From: Heterocephalus glaber
Lineage: Eukaryota; Chordata; Mammalia; Rodentia; Bathyergidae
Length of the DNA stretch: 64,000 nucleotides
Assembly: GCF_000247695.1 (NCBI RefSeq)
Contig: NW_004624801.1
Coordinates: 62,001-126,000, forward strand
Direction: 5' to 3'
The position numbers and the translations under genes are program-made. How positions within the stretch are numbered: the first letter of the stretch is position 1; each line of letters starts with the position of its first letter. Under the pieces are notes generated by a model. It had not been told where the DNA came from, ran no database searches, and saw only the letters and a program-made list of their open reading frames with translations. Below are positions 22,009 to 33,269 of this stretch, piece after piece.

Positions 22009-22621
22009 AAAAATAGGACACACATGTATAAATACTGAATAGTTTCTCTGGTGTGAGAAACTGAAAGTGTAAATAAGGACTAAAATGTATAATAGGTCAT
22101 GTGAAATAGGAAGAAAAGGGGCAAAGGGGAAGGAAGTGGGAGGGCTAGGGGAAAGGATAGAAGAGAATGGGATTAATATGAGAAAATGGAAAAATAGGAA
22201 CAAAATCTTTGTAAATAGGGAGGAATGGAGGGGTTGAAGGGAGGGCTGGGCAAGGGTGAAGAATAAGAACCAAGAGAGACTATGTAAAGGCGCAAATTTC
22301 CAATGATGAGTGTCATTATATTGTATACCTAAAATGTACCAAGGATTAGAATGAATAATCGATAATGCAAAATAGGAAGAAAAGGTCCAAAGGGGTAGGG
22401 GTAGTGGGAGGGGAAGGGGAAAGGAAAGAAGGGAAAGAAAAAATGATGAGAAATGGAAAAAATGGAAATAAGGTCTTTGTAAATAGGGAAGGGTGGAGGG
22501 GGTTGAAGGGAGGGCTAGGAATGGGGAAAAAATAAGAACCAAGATGCATTATGTAAAGGTACAATTCCCAATGAGAAATGTAATTGTGTTGTATACCTAC
22601 AATGTACCAATAAAAGAATTT
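22009..22621 (+). mobile_element. Young L1 3' end with tandemly duplicated 3' UTR
   Basis: Starts with 'aaaaataggacacacatgta' (same as 16903 in the sister copy) and runs into the polypurine UTR. The block around 'aggaagaaaagg' occurs twice, at 22108 and 22374, a period of 266 bp, and both copies contain the G-rich tract, the 'tttgtaaatagggag' segment, the 'gggttgaagggagggct' segment, and 'tgtatacctaaaatgtacc' or its equivalent. The second copy ends 'tgtaccaataaaagaatt' and is followed by an (AAAC)n tail. The 230-codon minus-strand open frame at 21850-22542 is merely the duplicated polypurine tract read in reverse and is not a gene. Confidence 0.88.
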
Positions 22622-22660
22622 AACAAACAAACAAACACACAAACAAACAAAAAAACACAT
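22621..22660. repeat. (AAAC)n tail of L1
   Basis: Repeated AAAC units follow the L1 polyadenylation signal, consistent with a mutated A-tail. Confidence 0.85.
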
Positions 22661-22699
22661 TATTACATTCAGAGGAGCATAAATAGGAAAAGGCCTAAC

Positions 22700-22786
22700 T
22701 TCTTTTTTTTGGGTACTGGGGAATCAAACTCAGGACCTTGTGCTTGTGAGGCAGGCGACGGCACCACTGAGCTAAATCCCTGGCCC
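22700..22786 (-). mobile_element. ID SINE (first of a back-to-back pair)
   Basis: T8 then antisense ID: 'gggtactggggaatcaaact', 'caggaccttgtgcttgtgag', 'gcaggcgacggcaccactga', 'gctaaatccctggccc'. Full-length body. Confidence 0.92.
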
Positions 22787-22797
22787 AAAGAAAGTCT

Positions 22798-22869
22798 CTT
22801 TTTTTTTCTTTTGGTACTGGGGATTGAACTCAGGACCTTGAGCTTGCGAGGCAGGAGCCAGAACCACTG
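22798..22869 (-). mobile_element. ID SINE, 5'-truncated (second of the pair)
   Basis: T9 then antisense ID: 'ggtactggggattgaactca', 'ggaccttgagcttgcgaggc', 'aggagccagaaccactg'. It lacks the final segment covering the A box and the 5' end. It lies 11 bp after the previous ID in the same orientation. Confidence 0.9.
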
Positions 22870-23164
22870 TATGTCTTTTAACATTAGGAAACTATATAGT
22901 GGATTATTTGTGGTTTTATTCTACTGAGGGAATGTGACATATAAAAGGCTGGGGAAGGACTGCTGACTTAATAATAGTGATAATATGTGGTAATAAATAC
23001 AGTGAGACTTGTGCCTTTCTTTATGATGGAATTTGTTTATATTTACCATTTTATAATGTTCTGCTTATAAATAGCACCCTCTATCACCCAACTTTGACAA
23101 AATGGGACCAGATTGCCAGAGCTCTTGACTCTCATTTAACTGCTAGTGCATATTGAAAAGTTAA

Positions 23165-23249
23165 GGGGCCAGAGATTTAGCTCAGCGGTTTCGCAGCCTG
23201 CTGCGCAAGCGCAAGGACCTGAGTTCGATCCCTGGTACCAAAAAAAAGG
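23165..23249 (+). mobile_element. ID SINE, full length with perfect target-site duplication
   Basis: Sense ID: 'gggccagagatttagctcag', 'cggtttcgcagcctgctgcg', 'caagcgcaaggacctgagtt', 'cgatccctggtacc' and A8. Both pol III boxes are intact (TAGCTCAGCGG and GTTCGATCC). A perfect 10-bp duplication GAAAAGTTAA flanks it at 23155-23164 and 23250-23259, so this is a well-preserved insertion. Confidence 0.95.
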
Positions 23250-23259
23250 GAAAAGTTAA

Positions 23260-23765
23260 ATATTCTTTCCTACTACGACTATAATATCGAATGACTAATA
23301 TGCACTGTTCACAGGGAATATAATGATGAGCAATTGGACATCATCAAGGCATTCAGAAAAAACTCAATGAAATAAGTAAATAATTAACTAAGGCCATACA
23401 ATAAACTGAGAAGGAAATTATCATGGAGGAATATAAGATCCTCAAAAGTAAGGCAGCTGGAAGATTTATTCCAGACAATCCTAGCAAGATAGAATCCAGG
23501 TTATATAGCATTTTAAAATCAGGTCAACACGTTTAGACTTTGTTCCAAGGATTGGCAGAAACCATTAAAGAAATTTAATCAGGAAAAAACAGAATTAGAT
23601 TTTCAATTTTGAAATGATATTCTGCTTAAATATGTAGGGATCTTGTAAGCTATCTAAGTTGGTAGTGTTTAGAGGACAAAAGGGATGTAATTGTTAATTA
23701 TGCTATGATTATAGATAAAACTTGGGTTCTCTGGACAAACTAGGGTTTATGGCCACCCTCTGTGA
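23260..23765. other. Diverged stretch, no family named
   Basis: The plus strand has an 'attaaagaaatttaatcagg' segment near 23563 and neighbours that give the impression of a mammal-wide repeat, but the match is too weak to name. No coding frame. Confidence 0.35.
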
Positions 23766-24080
23766 TGGTTAAGACTGTCAACTTGATTGGCATGGGAGCT
23801 GCTTAGAGGATTACTAAAGCACATATTGGATGTGTGTCTGGATTGGTCATGGAAGTGTGACCTTAGGTACTATAACTGCCTTCTTCTCAGGCATGTTTCC
23901 CCTGCTCTGCTTCCTACCCACCATAAACTGAGCAGCTTTGCTCCTCCAAAACCTTCTGCCATGATGCTTTTGCTTTCAAGCCAAGTGATCATGCAGTGAA
24001 CCCTCTGAAACCTCTTTCTTCAAGTTGTCCATGTCAGATACTATAGTTTATTCCAGCTGTGGGAAAGCTGACTATTAGAC
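23766..24080 (+). mobile_element. Old LTR-type repeat (TGTGATGGTTAA... family)
   Basis: Starts 'tgtgatggttaagactgtca' and contains 'ggattactaaagcacatatt' and 'tggtcatggaagtgtgacct', which parallel the segment at 30355-30410. It ends with 'aaacctctttcttcaagttg' and a 'ccagctgtgggaaagctgac' segment, an order typical of LTR 3' ends carrying the polyadenylation region. A third relative may be at 57556. The family name is not asserted. Confidence 0.55.
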
Positions 24081-24549
24081 ATCCTTGTAGAGGGCTGCAA
24101 TGGAATAACAGCAGTACATGGAGATAAGTTAGGAGAGAAAATGATGTTCTATGTACATGTATCAACGCCAGTCAACAAAGGCAAATATTATGCACTACAA
24201 ACAGGTACTAATTAAAATGTAAAAACAAACAAATAAAAAACAGTGGTAGGATTTATGATAAGGCTGTCAATCAAGACAGTTTATCAAATGTAGTTATTTA
24301 GAAAAATGAATAGAAAAATTTGGTCATTGATTGAATGTAAGGAGAGAGAGATATTGGAAGTTCTTCCAGCCACCAGACTTGGAAAACTGTACGGGTGTTG
24401 GACCCAGATGAGGAACGCTGGAGATGTTTTACAGGGAAGTGACAGTTACAGATGTGCAGGTATTGAGTTGAAGGTAGTGCCGAGGCACCCAGAAGGAGCT
24501 GGTATCAAGATTTCTACAACCTAGCCCTTCACATATTGAGTGTGTGTAA

Positions 24550-24945
24550 TTCAGCTTTTCATTACTGTAATAAATAAATGTGATACTTGTCTTATAAAGA
24601 GAATAGGGTTTTTGGCTAATGGTTTTGAGGGTTCCAGTCCATGACCAATTGGCCCTGGTGCTTTGGGTCTGTGGTGAGGTAGTGCACTATGACAGGTAGT
24701 GTGGGGCAGAGCAGGCTGCTCACTTGTGGCAGTTGAGAAGCAAAGAAACAAAGAGGAAGGTGCTGGGCTCCCAGTGTCTCATTTACAGGCTCACCCTCAG
24801 TAGCCTAACTTCTTCCCCTAACCCCTACCTCTGAGAAATTACTGCCACCTTTCAATAGCACCAAGTAGAGGACAACATCTTTAACACATGGGCCTTTGGC
24901 GAGCATTCACAATCCAAATGGACTCTGGCCAACAGGAATAGTGTG
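24550..24945 (-). mobile_element. MaLR-type LTR
   Basis: The plus strand shows the antisense MaLR layout: 'attactgtaataaataaatg' (the degraded 'ctataacaaaatacctgag' lead-in), 'ggttttgagggttccagtcc', 'gtgaggtagtgcactatgac' ('...gaggcagaacatcatgg' position), then 'cttcccctaacccctacctc', 'ctttcaatagcaccaagtag', and 'taacacatgggcctttggcg' with 'cattcacaatccaaatgg'. This is an ERVL-MaLR-like solo LTR. Confidence 0.7.
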
Positions 24946-25625
24946 GGGTGTGGGGAACGGGACATAGCCCACATCGCTCCCTTGCAGTGATAGTTCTACA
25001 TTATTCTTAGCACTCACTAAACCCCCAGTTCATCCAGATTGTTTGGCTAAAAGATGAAAATGTAATTTCATTCTGTATTTTCATACTGATTTATCCAGAA
25101 GTAAATACCTTAGGAATTTCTCCTCCCAAGCACTTAAGAAAACTGTCCTTTTGGGATTTGATAGGCTTGATAATGAGGCAATGTGCTTGGGCAAAAGTAG
25201 TAACATTTGATGCTAATGAATTGTGCATAAAATTCACTCTGCAGTAAAACCTCCCAGGATTGCTGATTTTTAGGAGTGAAGTGATTGGAGATTGAATGAA
25301 AAGGTAAAATGTAATTTGAACAACATAGGTTAAAAAGAGGTGTATGTGTGTGTATGTGTGTGTATGCCCGTTTGTGTGTTACATAGAACTTTGTTTTTCA
25401 CTATACGTGTAGGCTAGCCCTTGTGCAAGCTATAACATTATCTTCTTTCCCTCACTTATTCTAGGTAAACTTGAGTCTTGAATATTTTATGTCCATCTTG
25501 CATTTTGAAATGAATGATAGAGATAAAGCACCAATATGTAAGTTAGGCACTTGGAAGATTATGCAAACATATTACACGTGCTCTCCTAGGAAAGATACTG
25601 AGTTTTGCTTAGTTTTTCATTTTTT

Positions 25626-25832
25626 TGAATAGTGCTGGTGATTGAGCCCAGGGCTCTCTAGCATTGAGATTCGACTCTAGTTCTTTTTTATATCTTGTTT
25701 GTTTTTTGGTTTTTTTTGTATTCCTGAGATAGGATCTCACAAAGTTGTCTAGACTGGCTTGGAACTCCCAGTCCTCCCACCTCAGCCTCCTGAGTAACTG
25801 GGATTACAGGTGTGCACTACTATTCTTGGATC
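25626..25832 (-). mobile_element. B1-ID dimeric SINE
   Basis: Read on plus: antisense ID ('agtgctggtgattgagccca', 'gggctctctagcattgagat') then a T-rich linker, then antisense B1 ('gagataggatctcacaaagt', 'tgtctagactggcttggaac', 'tcctcccacctcagcctcct', 'gagtaactgggattacaggt', 'gtgcactac'). The sense order is therefore B1 followed by ID, the rodent dimer layout also seen at 37840, 41103, 43384 and 46432. Confidence 0.85.
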
Positions 25833-25930
25833 ATTTCACTAAAAAAATAAAAACTTTGGTTTACCCAGCTTTCTTTATTTCCCACTCTTTACACTGATGG
25901 ATTATTAGAATCTTGAAAGAAACAATGCGT

Positions 25931-26098
25931 ACAGCCATGTGTCATTTAATGATGGAGACAGTTTTTGAGAAATACATTGTTAGGCATTTTTGATGTGTGA
26001 ACCTCATAAAATGTATTTAAACTAAATATCTGTGACCACCATGGTATATATGGCCCATTGCTGACCAGAGCATTGTTATTCAACCCATGACTGTGTGA
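25931..26098. mobile_element. hAT-like DNA transposon relic
   Basis: The left part 'cagccatgtgtcatttaatg', 'atggagacagtttttgagaa', 'atacattgttaggcattttt' closely resembles the left end of a mammalian non-autonomous DNA transposon whose terminus reads like 'tgcgtcacttaacgacgggg...ctgagaaatgcgtcgttagg'. The right end 'caacccatgactgtgtgaa' may be the opposite terminus. The middle is deleted or diverged. Confidence 0.6.
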
Positions 26099-26109
26099 AG
26101 AAAGAACTG

Positions 26110-26675
26110 ACCATGTATGGATCTTTGAGCTATAACAAGGGGAAAATGTTACTAATCCTCATGTTAAAGAAGTAAAGGTGAGTTATGGAGGGTTATGACT
26201 TGTTGAAGTCCTACTATTAACTGAGAAATGGATGATGGAAAGGGGGTGCTGTGCTTGTCCCTTGTGTATGGGACACTGTTTTGATGCCAGCAGTGTTGGC
26301 TGAGACGGTTTCCAAAGCCCAAACGTGGGTCTCCTTAACATGTCTTTAGGAAATCTGAATGGCTGAACTTGTGCATGCTGAGCCCTCTCCCCTGCTGGGA
26401 TGTATGCAATATATTTGTATTATCCTTGGGGTTGCAGTGAATATGGACCTGATGAGTTGGAGAAAAAAAATTCCCAACCACTTCAAAATTAGATTTTTCT
26501 CTTGCTGCTTTATTTACAGCATGCTGTTTTCTGGAAGTTGGGTAACTGCAAATTAATATTCCTTCCTTTTATATTTATAGCAGAAGTAACCATTCATTAT
26601 AATTAATTACAATATTATGCTGCTCTAGAGTACTGTCCTAGGAATCTCTGCCACATTCTCATCCCTTTTCTTTTT
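26110..26675. other. Unique-looking non-coding stretch
   Basis: Nothing recognised; the frame at 26359-26556 has no domain. Confidence 0.4.
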
Positions 26676-26679
26676 TAAA

Positions 26680-27035
26680 ATTTTATTCATTTATTTTTTA
26701 TTAGTATATACTTTTAGTACATAATGATTGCGCTTATTGTGGGGAGTTGGTTACATGTACATGATACATCTTAATTCTTTTTATTTCCTTCTCAATCCCT
26801 CCCATCTGTCCCTGCTCCTTCCAACTCTTCTTCCCCCTCTCATTTGAAAAGGATCTCTTTATTTTCTATCACCTATCATTTAGTTTGCTCTTTGGGGCGG
26901 GGGCTTTCTCAGGTAAAAGAACCCATGTGATATTTAAGTTTGTGTGTCTGATTCACTTCACATAACATTACGGTCTCAGGGTGCATCCATTTACCTACAT
27001 ATGCCTCAAGTATTCTTATCCTTTTTCACTGAAAA
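26680..27035 (-). mobile_element. L1 3' end
   Basis: The plus strand order 'attttttattagtatatact', 'tttagtacataatgattgcg', 'gagttggttacatgtacatg', 'atacatcttaattctttttatt', then 'aaaggatctctttattttct', and finally 'tctgattcacttcacataac' and 'cagggtgcatccatttacct' parallels the 3' end of the L1 at 63239-63660 ('ttatttcacttaagagtatggcctcaatgtgcatccatttagct'). A slightly different subfamily from the youngest copies. Confidence 0.78.
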
Positions 27036-27039
27036 AAAA

Positions 27040-30000
27040 TTGTTTAGGATTATTTAATTCTAAACTATATAAACAAGAATTTTCCTAATTTCTAAAACTG
27101 TGATTCATGTTTCATCAATGTGAAAACTGTAAAGCTGACTCAGATATTTCAAATGTCCGTGTCTTCAACACTGACATCAAAATTGGGCATCTGCTGTGTA
27201 ATCTGTAACATGAAGAACACTTCTAAGGTTCCTTTCCACTTCATAAAAATTCTAGCAATGTTCTAGCAACTTAGCTAGGGTTTTACCTTGTAAGTTTACC
27301 TGAAGCTTGTTAATAATTAAACTTCTTCCTCTGCTCCATGATGATCTTTTTTTTCCTACTAGAGTTGAATGCTAAGAACAAAATAGTTTTGTTCACTTCG
27401 ACTTGTAAAGTGGATAGTTTTAAAATAAAGAAATCAATGCCTTAAAAAAAAAGACTCTAAATAATCTAGTCTGGGAGATTCTCATTGGTTAATTTAAAAT
27501 TGGAAAGAGCTGTGTTTGGTCACTTGTCCTTGTAGAGTCACAGTCAATGAAACAGATGAAAAAACATTCTCTGGCTTCATACTAATGGTATTTCATTCAT
27601 AAAAAGCAATTGTGCCCTGAGATTTAATTAAGTGGTTCCAGGGCCATGCCAGGAGAAAATCAGCTGGCTGGACTCCTATATAAACATGATGACATGCTCA
27701 GGGTGGTGTTTACTTTTTTTCTAATTAAAGCAAATTAGAAATACCATCATATTTCTGTACTGAGTTCTGACAGCGGCATGCCCTGGGAATTGCTCCTGGT
27801 ACTTGTAGAGGAAGCCTTTCCTTAATTCAACATTCATTTGCTCCCTTACATTTTAAATTTATTCCAGGCTCTAAGTGTGTCAGCCTGCTTTGAGGCCTTG
27901 GTTTTTCAAGATCATTTCAGAGCAAGGCTGGAGGACCCAGTGGAATTCAGACCACTTGTGATGACATTTGGCATTTTCATCTTGACACTGGCTTCCTTTG
28001 GGTGGACACCCTGTTTTCTTACAGTTTCCCAGTTCTGTTGGTTTTCAGAATATTGAGGGAACCCTCCAATGGACTACCTGGTTTGTCAGCATATGAGTGA
28101 CTGCAAGGACCCACACTAATGAAAAAAAAACCAAGTGGCCAATGAATACACATTAACTGAATAGTAAATGTGGGTATTTCTCATGTACCATGAAAGGTTT
28201 TAATTGAGCTTTAGTTTGAGCTGTAAAGCCTGTAAAGACTTGTTTTTCATTAATGATACGCTTGTATTTTAAAACCAGCATCCAGGAAACAGGTATGCAT
28301 GAGTTTTGATTTTTTAATAAGAAATGACCATTGTACATTTATATCACAGTTATAAGTTTTCAAAATTCAACACTATTTCATTGAAATCCTGTTTGATTAG
28401 TAGCACGTTTAAGAAAAATATTTAAGGTGCAGAGGTCACTAAAATGTTCATTTCTGAAATCATTGTCACATTTTATTCTTTTGACCGTTTCTGAACTTAT
28501 GACTTCAAGGGTAAATTTTAAGTGTCAGAAAACTTGCTTCACAAAATTTATACCCAGGGGGTCTCTGCCCCAATATTACCAGAAAGAGATAGTCAGATAA
28601 AGACAAAGATTGAAATAAAGTCACCTGGAGTTTAGGGTAGCATTTCCATTTTTTTTTTCTCTGTGAACTAAGATTAAGGCCTGGATCTTGGTGAATGCAG
28701 TTTGGAAGATACTGCTAAGTTTACAAAAGGGATGAAGGACATATGTAATGGATGAGAAATTTAGAGGCAGAATGTGAAAAAATAATGGACCACCCTGAAG
28801 CCTTTCAAATTAAAATAAAAGAACAGGTCTGTGCCTACTGCAAAGTTACATTGTTTTGGAAGCTGTGGTATATTACAGACATGGAAGGCAAGTATTTCTC
28901 TGATGTGTGTGGTTATCAATATCTCCAAGAAAATTTAACACACAAATCATATATTAAAACCAAGAATGGAATGTCAACTCTGGGTTAGTAGGAGTTGAAG
29001 GACTTTTTTCCCCCTCTTTCTTTTGTCTGAGCACTTCTTCTTTTTTTTTTTAAATCTCAGCCCACCTGTTGGAGAGTGTGGATAAGAATAATCACAGCAG
29101 GGAAAGTTTCACTCAGATTTGTCAGTGTTGCAACCTTTAGAATTTCTTCTGAGTCCAGTGACAAAGAAAAAGACTAAATGGATTTTTTCCAAACATTAGT
29201 TTCTTCATTGTGCTTTACTTTGTCTGGCATGTCCAAAGACAATCCAGAATTAGCTGTAAATAAAAGTCAGTCTCAAGGAAAAAATATCCTATCCCTCATT
29301 CAGGTCCCTGCACCACCTGTTCATGCAGTCATGGAATTTCCCCTTTGCCTAAAATGAGCTTTATATAGTCAAACATCTTGTAAAATGGGAGCAGGGGGTT
29401 ATGAAATAACAAGGGAGAGTATTTTAAGGGTCTGATTTAAAGAAATGAACCCAGAAGAGTTTGGCCAACGAGGGGCAGTTAAGCTTCCCCTGACACCAGC
29501 CATTAGTAATATTTTCCATGCGCGAAGTAAAACAATGGAAACTTCATCACATCTGGTTGAGCCTCCAATACCTATGCAGCTTGTAATGGTTTTTGAAATC
29601 TTGATATGAAACAGCACCATGGCACTCAGTGATAGATTGTTAGGAAAAAAAAAAAAAAAGACGCCCTTGTTCCAAAACAACGAAGAGTTGCTTATTACCA
29701 TTTCTTAGATGCTTTCTTCTGGTTCATATTGCTAGACTATTTCATCTTGATCCAAATGGAGTTTGAGGTTATTTTCATTCCCCGTTCCTTCCCCTATCTT
29801 TGGAGCCATCAGCAACTAGCCTCTAGAAAAGCCATCTTATATCTCTTGTAAGACCACATTGATTCACAGAAAGTTTTGATTGGCTGAGCAAGTTCCTTGG
29901 TAAGTGGAGAAAAGGGCTTTGGCAGATTGATAATGCCAAGAAATAGTTGCTGCCTTTTGCTGCCTTGTTCTCCACTTGCATTTGGTTTAATTGCTTCAGA

Positions 30001-30170
30001 GGTATAGAAAGATGACCTTGGTCATCCCCACATCATCCTTAAACTGCAGACTTGATGTTTATATTGAAGAATGATGCCATAAAATTCCAAAGCACTGACA
30101 ATTGTTCTCTTTGAATGGGGTCCATAAATAAGTTTCTTACAGGCTACAGGACCTATAGCTCAAAGGAAAG
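27040..30170. other. Unique, non-coding stretch with one CNE-like segment
   Basis: Very few repeats are visible over 3 kb. The segment 27590-27780 has homeobox-like and TA-rich words and a balanced composition reminiscent of conserved non-coding DNA. A weak L2-like piece may lie at 29282-29350. Open frames at 27838-28056, 28752-28988 and 29399-29701 show no domain and no paired splice sites. Confidence 0.45.
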
Positions 30171-30174
30171 AGAG

Positions 30175-30255
30175 TTTATGTCTATCTTGTTCATCTTTCT
30201 GTCCCCAACATTTGTCAATGAGGAGACACTCAATGGATGCTTGTCAAATGTCTAT
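30175..30255 (+). mobile_element. L2 3' end, short
   Basis: 'atgtctatcttgttcatctt', 'tctgtccccaacatttgtca', 'gagacactcaatggatgctt', 'gtcaaatg' corresponds to the L2 end 'ttgttcactgctgtatccccagtgcctagaa...gtaggtgctcaataaatatttgttgaatg'. Confidence 0.6.
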
Positions 30256-30344
30256 TACCTAAGGTTTTTTTTCACTCTGAAAACAATTATCTTCACAGGC
30301 TTTAGTGTCAATCAAAGCCATTGCCAACTTAATTAGCTTGAAAG

Positions 30345-30630
30345 ACACCTATGAGATTAGTAAAGCACACTTCTGGGAGTGTCTGAATGGGTAATGGAAT
30401 TGTGACCTTGAGAGACTATATCTGGTGCCTGGTCCACTCCTCCTGGTCTCTTCCTCTGCTCTCTGCTTCCTGGATAATATGAGATAAACAGTTTTCTCCC
30501 ACCTTGTCCTTCCATTATGCCACTCCTGCCTTGGAGCCAATTGACCAGGGACAGAGTCAGAATAAACCTCTCCTCCTTTAAGTTGAAAGTGTCAGAAATT
30601 TTGTCCCAGCAGCAGGAAGGCTAATACAGC
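30345..30630 (+). mobile_element. Old LTR-type repeat, partial, related to 23766-24080
   Basis: 'gattagtaaagcacacttct', 'gggagtgtctgaatgggtaa', 'tggaattgtgaccttgag' parallel the 23800-23865 segment. The 3' part 'aataaacctctcctccttta', 'agttgaaagtgtcagaaatt', 'ttgtcccagcagcaggaagg', 'ctaatacag' is the typical LTR terminus with an AATAAA signal. Confidence 0.6.
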
Positions 30631-30699
30631 CTTGCACAGGATATCACATTGCCTACATGAAGGATATATGACTAGGACTCAAAATACTATTCTAGTCCT

Positions 30700-30925
30700 A
30701 AGTGGTGATAATAATAATTAATAATAACCAGCATACATTTTTATTGAGGGCTTTTTCTGTGCTAGGCTCTATTTTAATCATTTGCGGTGGATTAACTTGT
30801 TTTGTACTCATAGTAATGTTATAAAACAGTTACTCATACTGTCAGCTCCATTTCTGGAAGAGAAAACTGAGGTGTAGTTCTGTTAACCACTTTGGCCCAA
30901 ATTATATTGCTAATAATTGGTGAAC
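30700..30925 (-). mobile_element. MIR SINE
   Basis: Antisense MIR order: 'tttattgagggctttttctg', 'tgctaggctctattttaatc', 'ctcatagtaatgttataaaa', 'ctccatttctggaagagaaa', 'actgaggtgtagttctgtta', followed by a degraded 'accactttggcccaaatta' segment. Confidence 0.75.
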
Positions 30926-30929
30926 CCAA

Positions 30930-33265
30930 CACTTTAAGCAAGAGCTGTTTCTCTAAATATTATATTTTGCCAGTGAAATAGTTGTGCTTTGCTAGATGAA
31001 TCACTTTGTCCCTCAATGGCAGTCGTTATAGAATGAGCACAATGATACTTACTTCAAAAGAATAGGATGGACCAGGACTTCAGACGGGAATATTTATGGA
31101 TACACTTTACGATGTGAATGTGTATGAGATAGTTTATTATTTCTGGGACATTTATGTTATCACCAAATGTCTTGGGGGGGACAAGACAGAAATAACTAAG
31201 GTTTCCTTTTGACCATTGTTCAAATTCTTATAGTGCGAGGGACAAATAATGCTTTTCAATAAAACTGAGGACTCTTTGTGGAATAAACTCTTGAAGCAAA
31301 ACAATCTATAATAAGATGTTTCTGTTTGTAAAAAAAAAGTCTTCTATTTTAAAAAATCTTCCATTTCCTTCCTAGGAAGATTTCTCTGATTAACTCACAC
31401 ATGCATGCTCACGTGTATACATGTCTGTTCACATGTGAACACACTGACATGCATGCACCCCTGCACCCCTGCAACAGGGTTAAACGTTGCTGACTACTCC
31501 TTGGTGACAGCAAGTGGCATACCTTGGCATCTCTGAAAGCAAGTCCAACGTTTCCAGGCAGTTAGGGCAATTTGCAATTTTACATTCTGATATCTTTGAG
31601 TTCAGAAGGAAGATTTTTCTTTCTTTTTGTTTTCCTTTTAGAAAAGGAAAGAGAAGGATGCTTAATAAAACAATTTCACCAATATGAAGCAATCTTAAGT
31701 CTGATATATTTGAGAAAAATTGAAAAGATGACACTACTAATGCTTACACTGATGAATGTCATTCAAATTTGACTAAGGAATTATTTAGATGATACAATTC
31801 CAGTTTGGGTAGACATATCTTTATGTGGGTGTGTGTTCTAATGCTGTTTAGATGCCCCAAATGGTAGATTAGTAGTTTTTCACAGAGTTAGGGTAAGTAA
31901 CAAAATACACAGAAAATACTAAATTAGCCCAAACATCCATCATTACTGTGCAAATGCAGCAGACTGACATCAGAGTCCCTTTCTGTCATGGATTTTAAAA
32001 AACCTGACTGTCTAATGTGCAGGTTCTCTGCCTTACCCACCCCATCCCCTTGACTTATCAAGGATTCCCTTGTCCATTTGTGCCATAGTCCCTCGGATTC
32101 TGTGGTTGTCATCATGTGTGCTAATGAATCTTTTTACCAGTGCCTTCACTCTTCTTGGGACAGGCGATGCTTTTCATGGCCAGAATGGCTTCCCTTACAC
32201 AGGTTGCACACATGTGTACACAAGTTGGGTAGAATGTTTACTGCTGACTGAACACATATCCTCTCTCATTGGTGCCGACAAACCAAAATGTGGAACTACA
32301 AATATTCTTTCATTATCTAAATCTGAGTTTTAACCACTGTCACCAATTGCCCAAATCAGCATCTGTGTGTGTGTGTGTGTTTGTGTATGCATGCACACAC
32401 ACAGAGCAGTCATGATTTGTGAGTAGGGGCCTAACAGTGAATGTGCTCATTTATTTCCTAGGTGGGTACCAGTTCATTCTGGCTGCCTTTCAAGGCTTCT
32501 TCTTTTGTTTTGTCAGGAACTTGTTTTAACATACAATGGTTCTTTCTCCCTTTGATGCTGGTTAATAATGTACTCCCAGTATGCACCAGTTTTCTTAGCT
32601 TCTGCCAATATATTCTGACACAAAGTCTTGTTGAAGATTCAAATGGTATTTTCTGGAGTTTGGAGGACCATAGTGTAATGCAGAGAGGAATTTGGGGCTG
32701 GGAATCAAGGGACCATGTTTTATTTTCCTTAGCCACACACAATATTAAATCCACGTATTTGCAAGTCTCATAGCTATTATATCCTCAGTAAAGTCAGGAT
32801 ATAGGAAAATATGCCTGAATATCTTTATAGTTTGCCAATGTGTGAGTTTGAGCTCTGAAGCAGTATGTTAAGGATGTGAGGTGTTTTGCTCTCCATAAAC
32901 TCAGTTATGTCATTTGTGGGGAGGGCAGGATGAAATTTATAAGAAAAACACCTGCCCACACATAGCAAATAGAGAGTCCGGTGAGATAAGTTAATGCACC
33001 ACGAGGAAAGAAGCAGGCACCTTGACTGTGGTTTGGTTTTGTAATATGCATAACTCAGCCACTTCATGGTCTTACTTAATCATTAACTTGGTAGTTGTAT
33101 TTCTTGTGTTTCCTTGAAATTTGTTGGTAGACTCAAAACACTTGGAAAAGTAAGTTCTATTATTTGGAGCCACAGCTACTTATTAAGCATCGATTGAATG
33201 AATATCTAGACAGTTAAGAAGATTAATGTTAATAAATAAAAGAATAGATATAAATTCATCTTCCA
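30930..33265. other. Unique non-coding stretch
   Basis: No repeat family was recognised apart from a (TG)n patch at 32364-32385. A CATG-rich patch at 31399-31455 contains the perfect 12-bp palindrome TTCACATGTGAA. The open frames at 31480-31772, 32070-32333 and 32458-32773 overlap on opposite strands and carry no domain. Confidence 0.45.
32364..32385. repeat. (TG)n microsatellite
   Basis: About ten TG units with one TTTG interruption, followed by a short CA stretch. Confidence 0.9.
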
Positions 33266-33269
33266 TTTA

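Noticed and set aside
21850..22542. 230-codon open frame, minus strand, the longest in the window
   Set aside because: It is a proline/leucine/phenylalanine-rich reading of the duplicated L1 3'-UTR polypurine tract; the same low-complexity frame reappears at the other L1 3' ends (3354-3635, 63310-63699).
28752..28988. 78-codon plus frame with a charged N-terminus
   Set aside because: Looks somewhat protein-like (MRNLEAECEKIMDHPEA) but no family recognised, no acceptor nearby and no support downstream of the short charged part.
31574..31650. Acceptor-like polypyrimidine tract ending CCTTTTAG on the plus strand
   Set aside because: No donor at a sensible distance and the following sequence has stops in all frames or no protein-like content.
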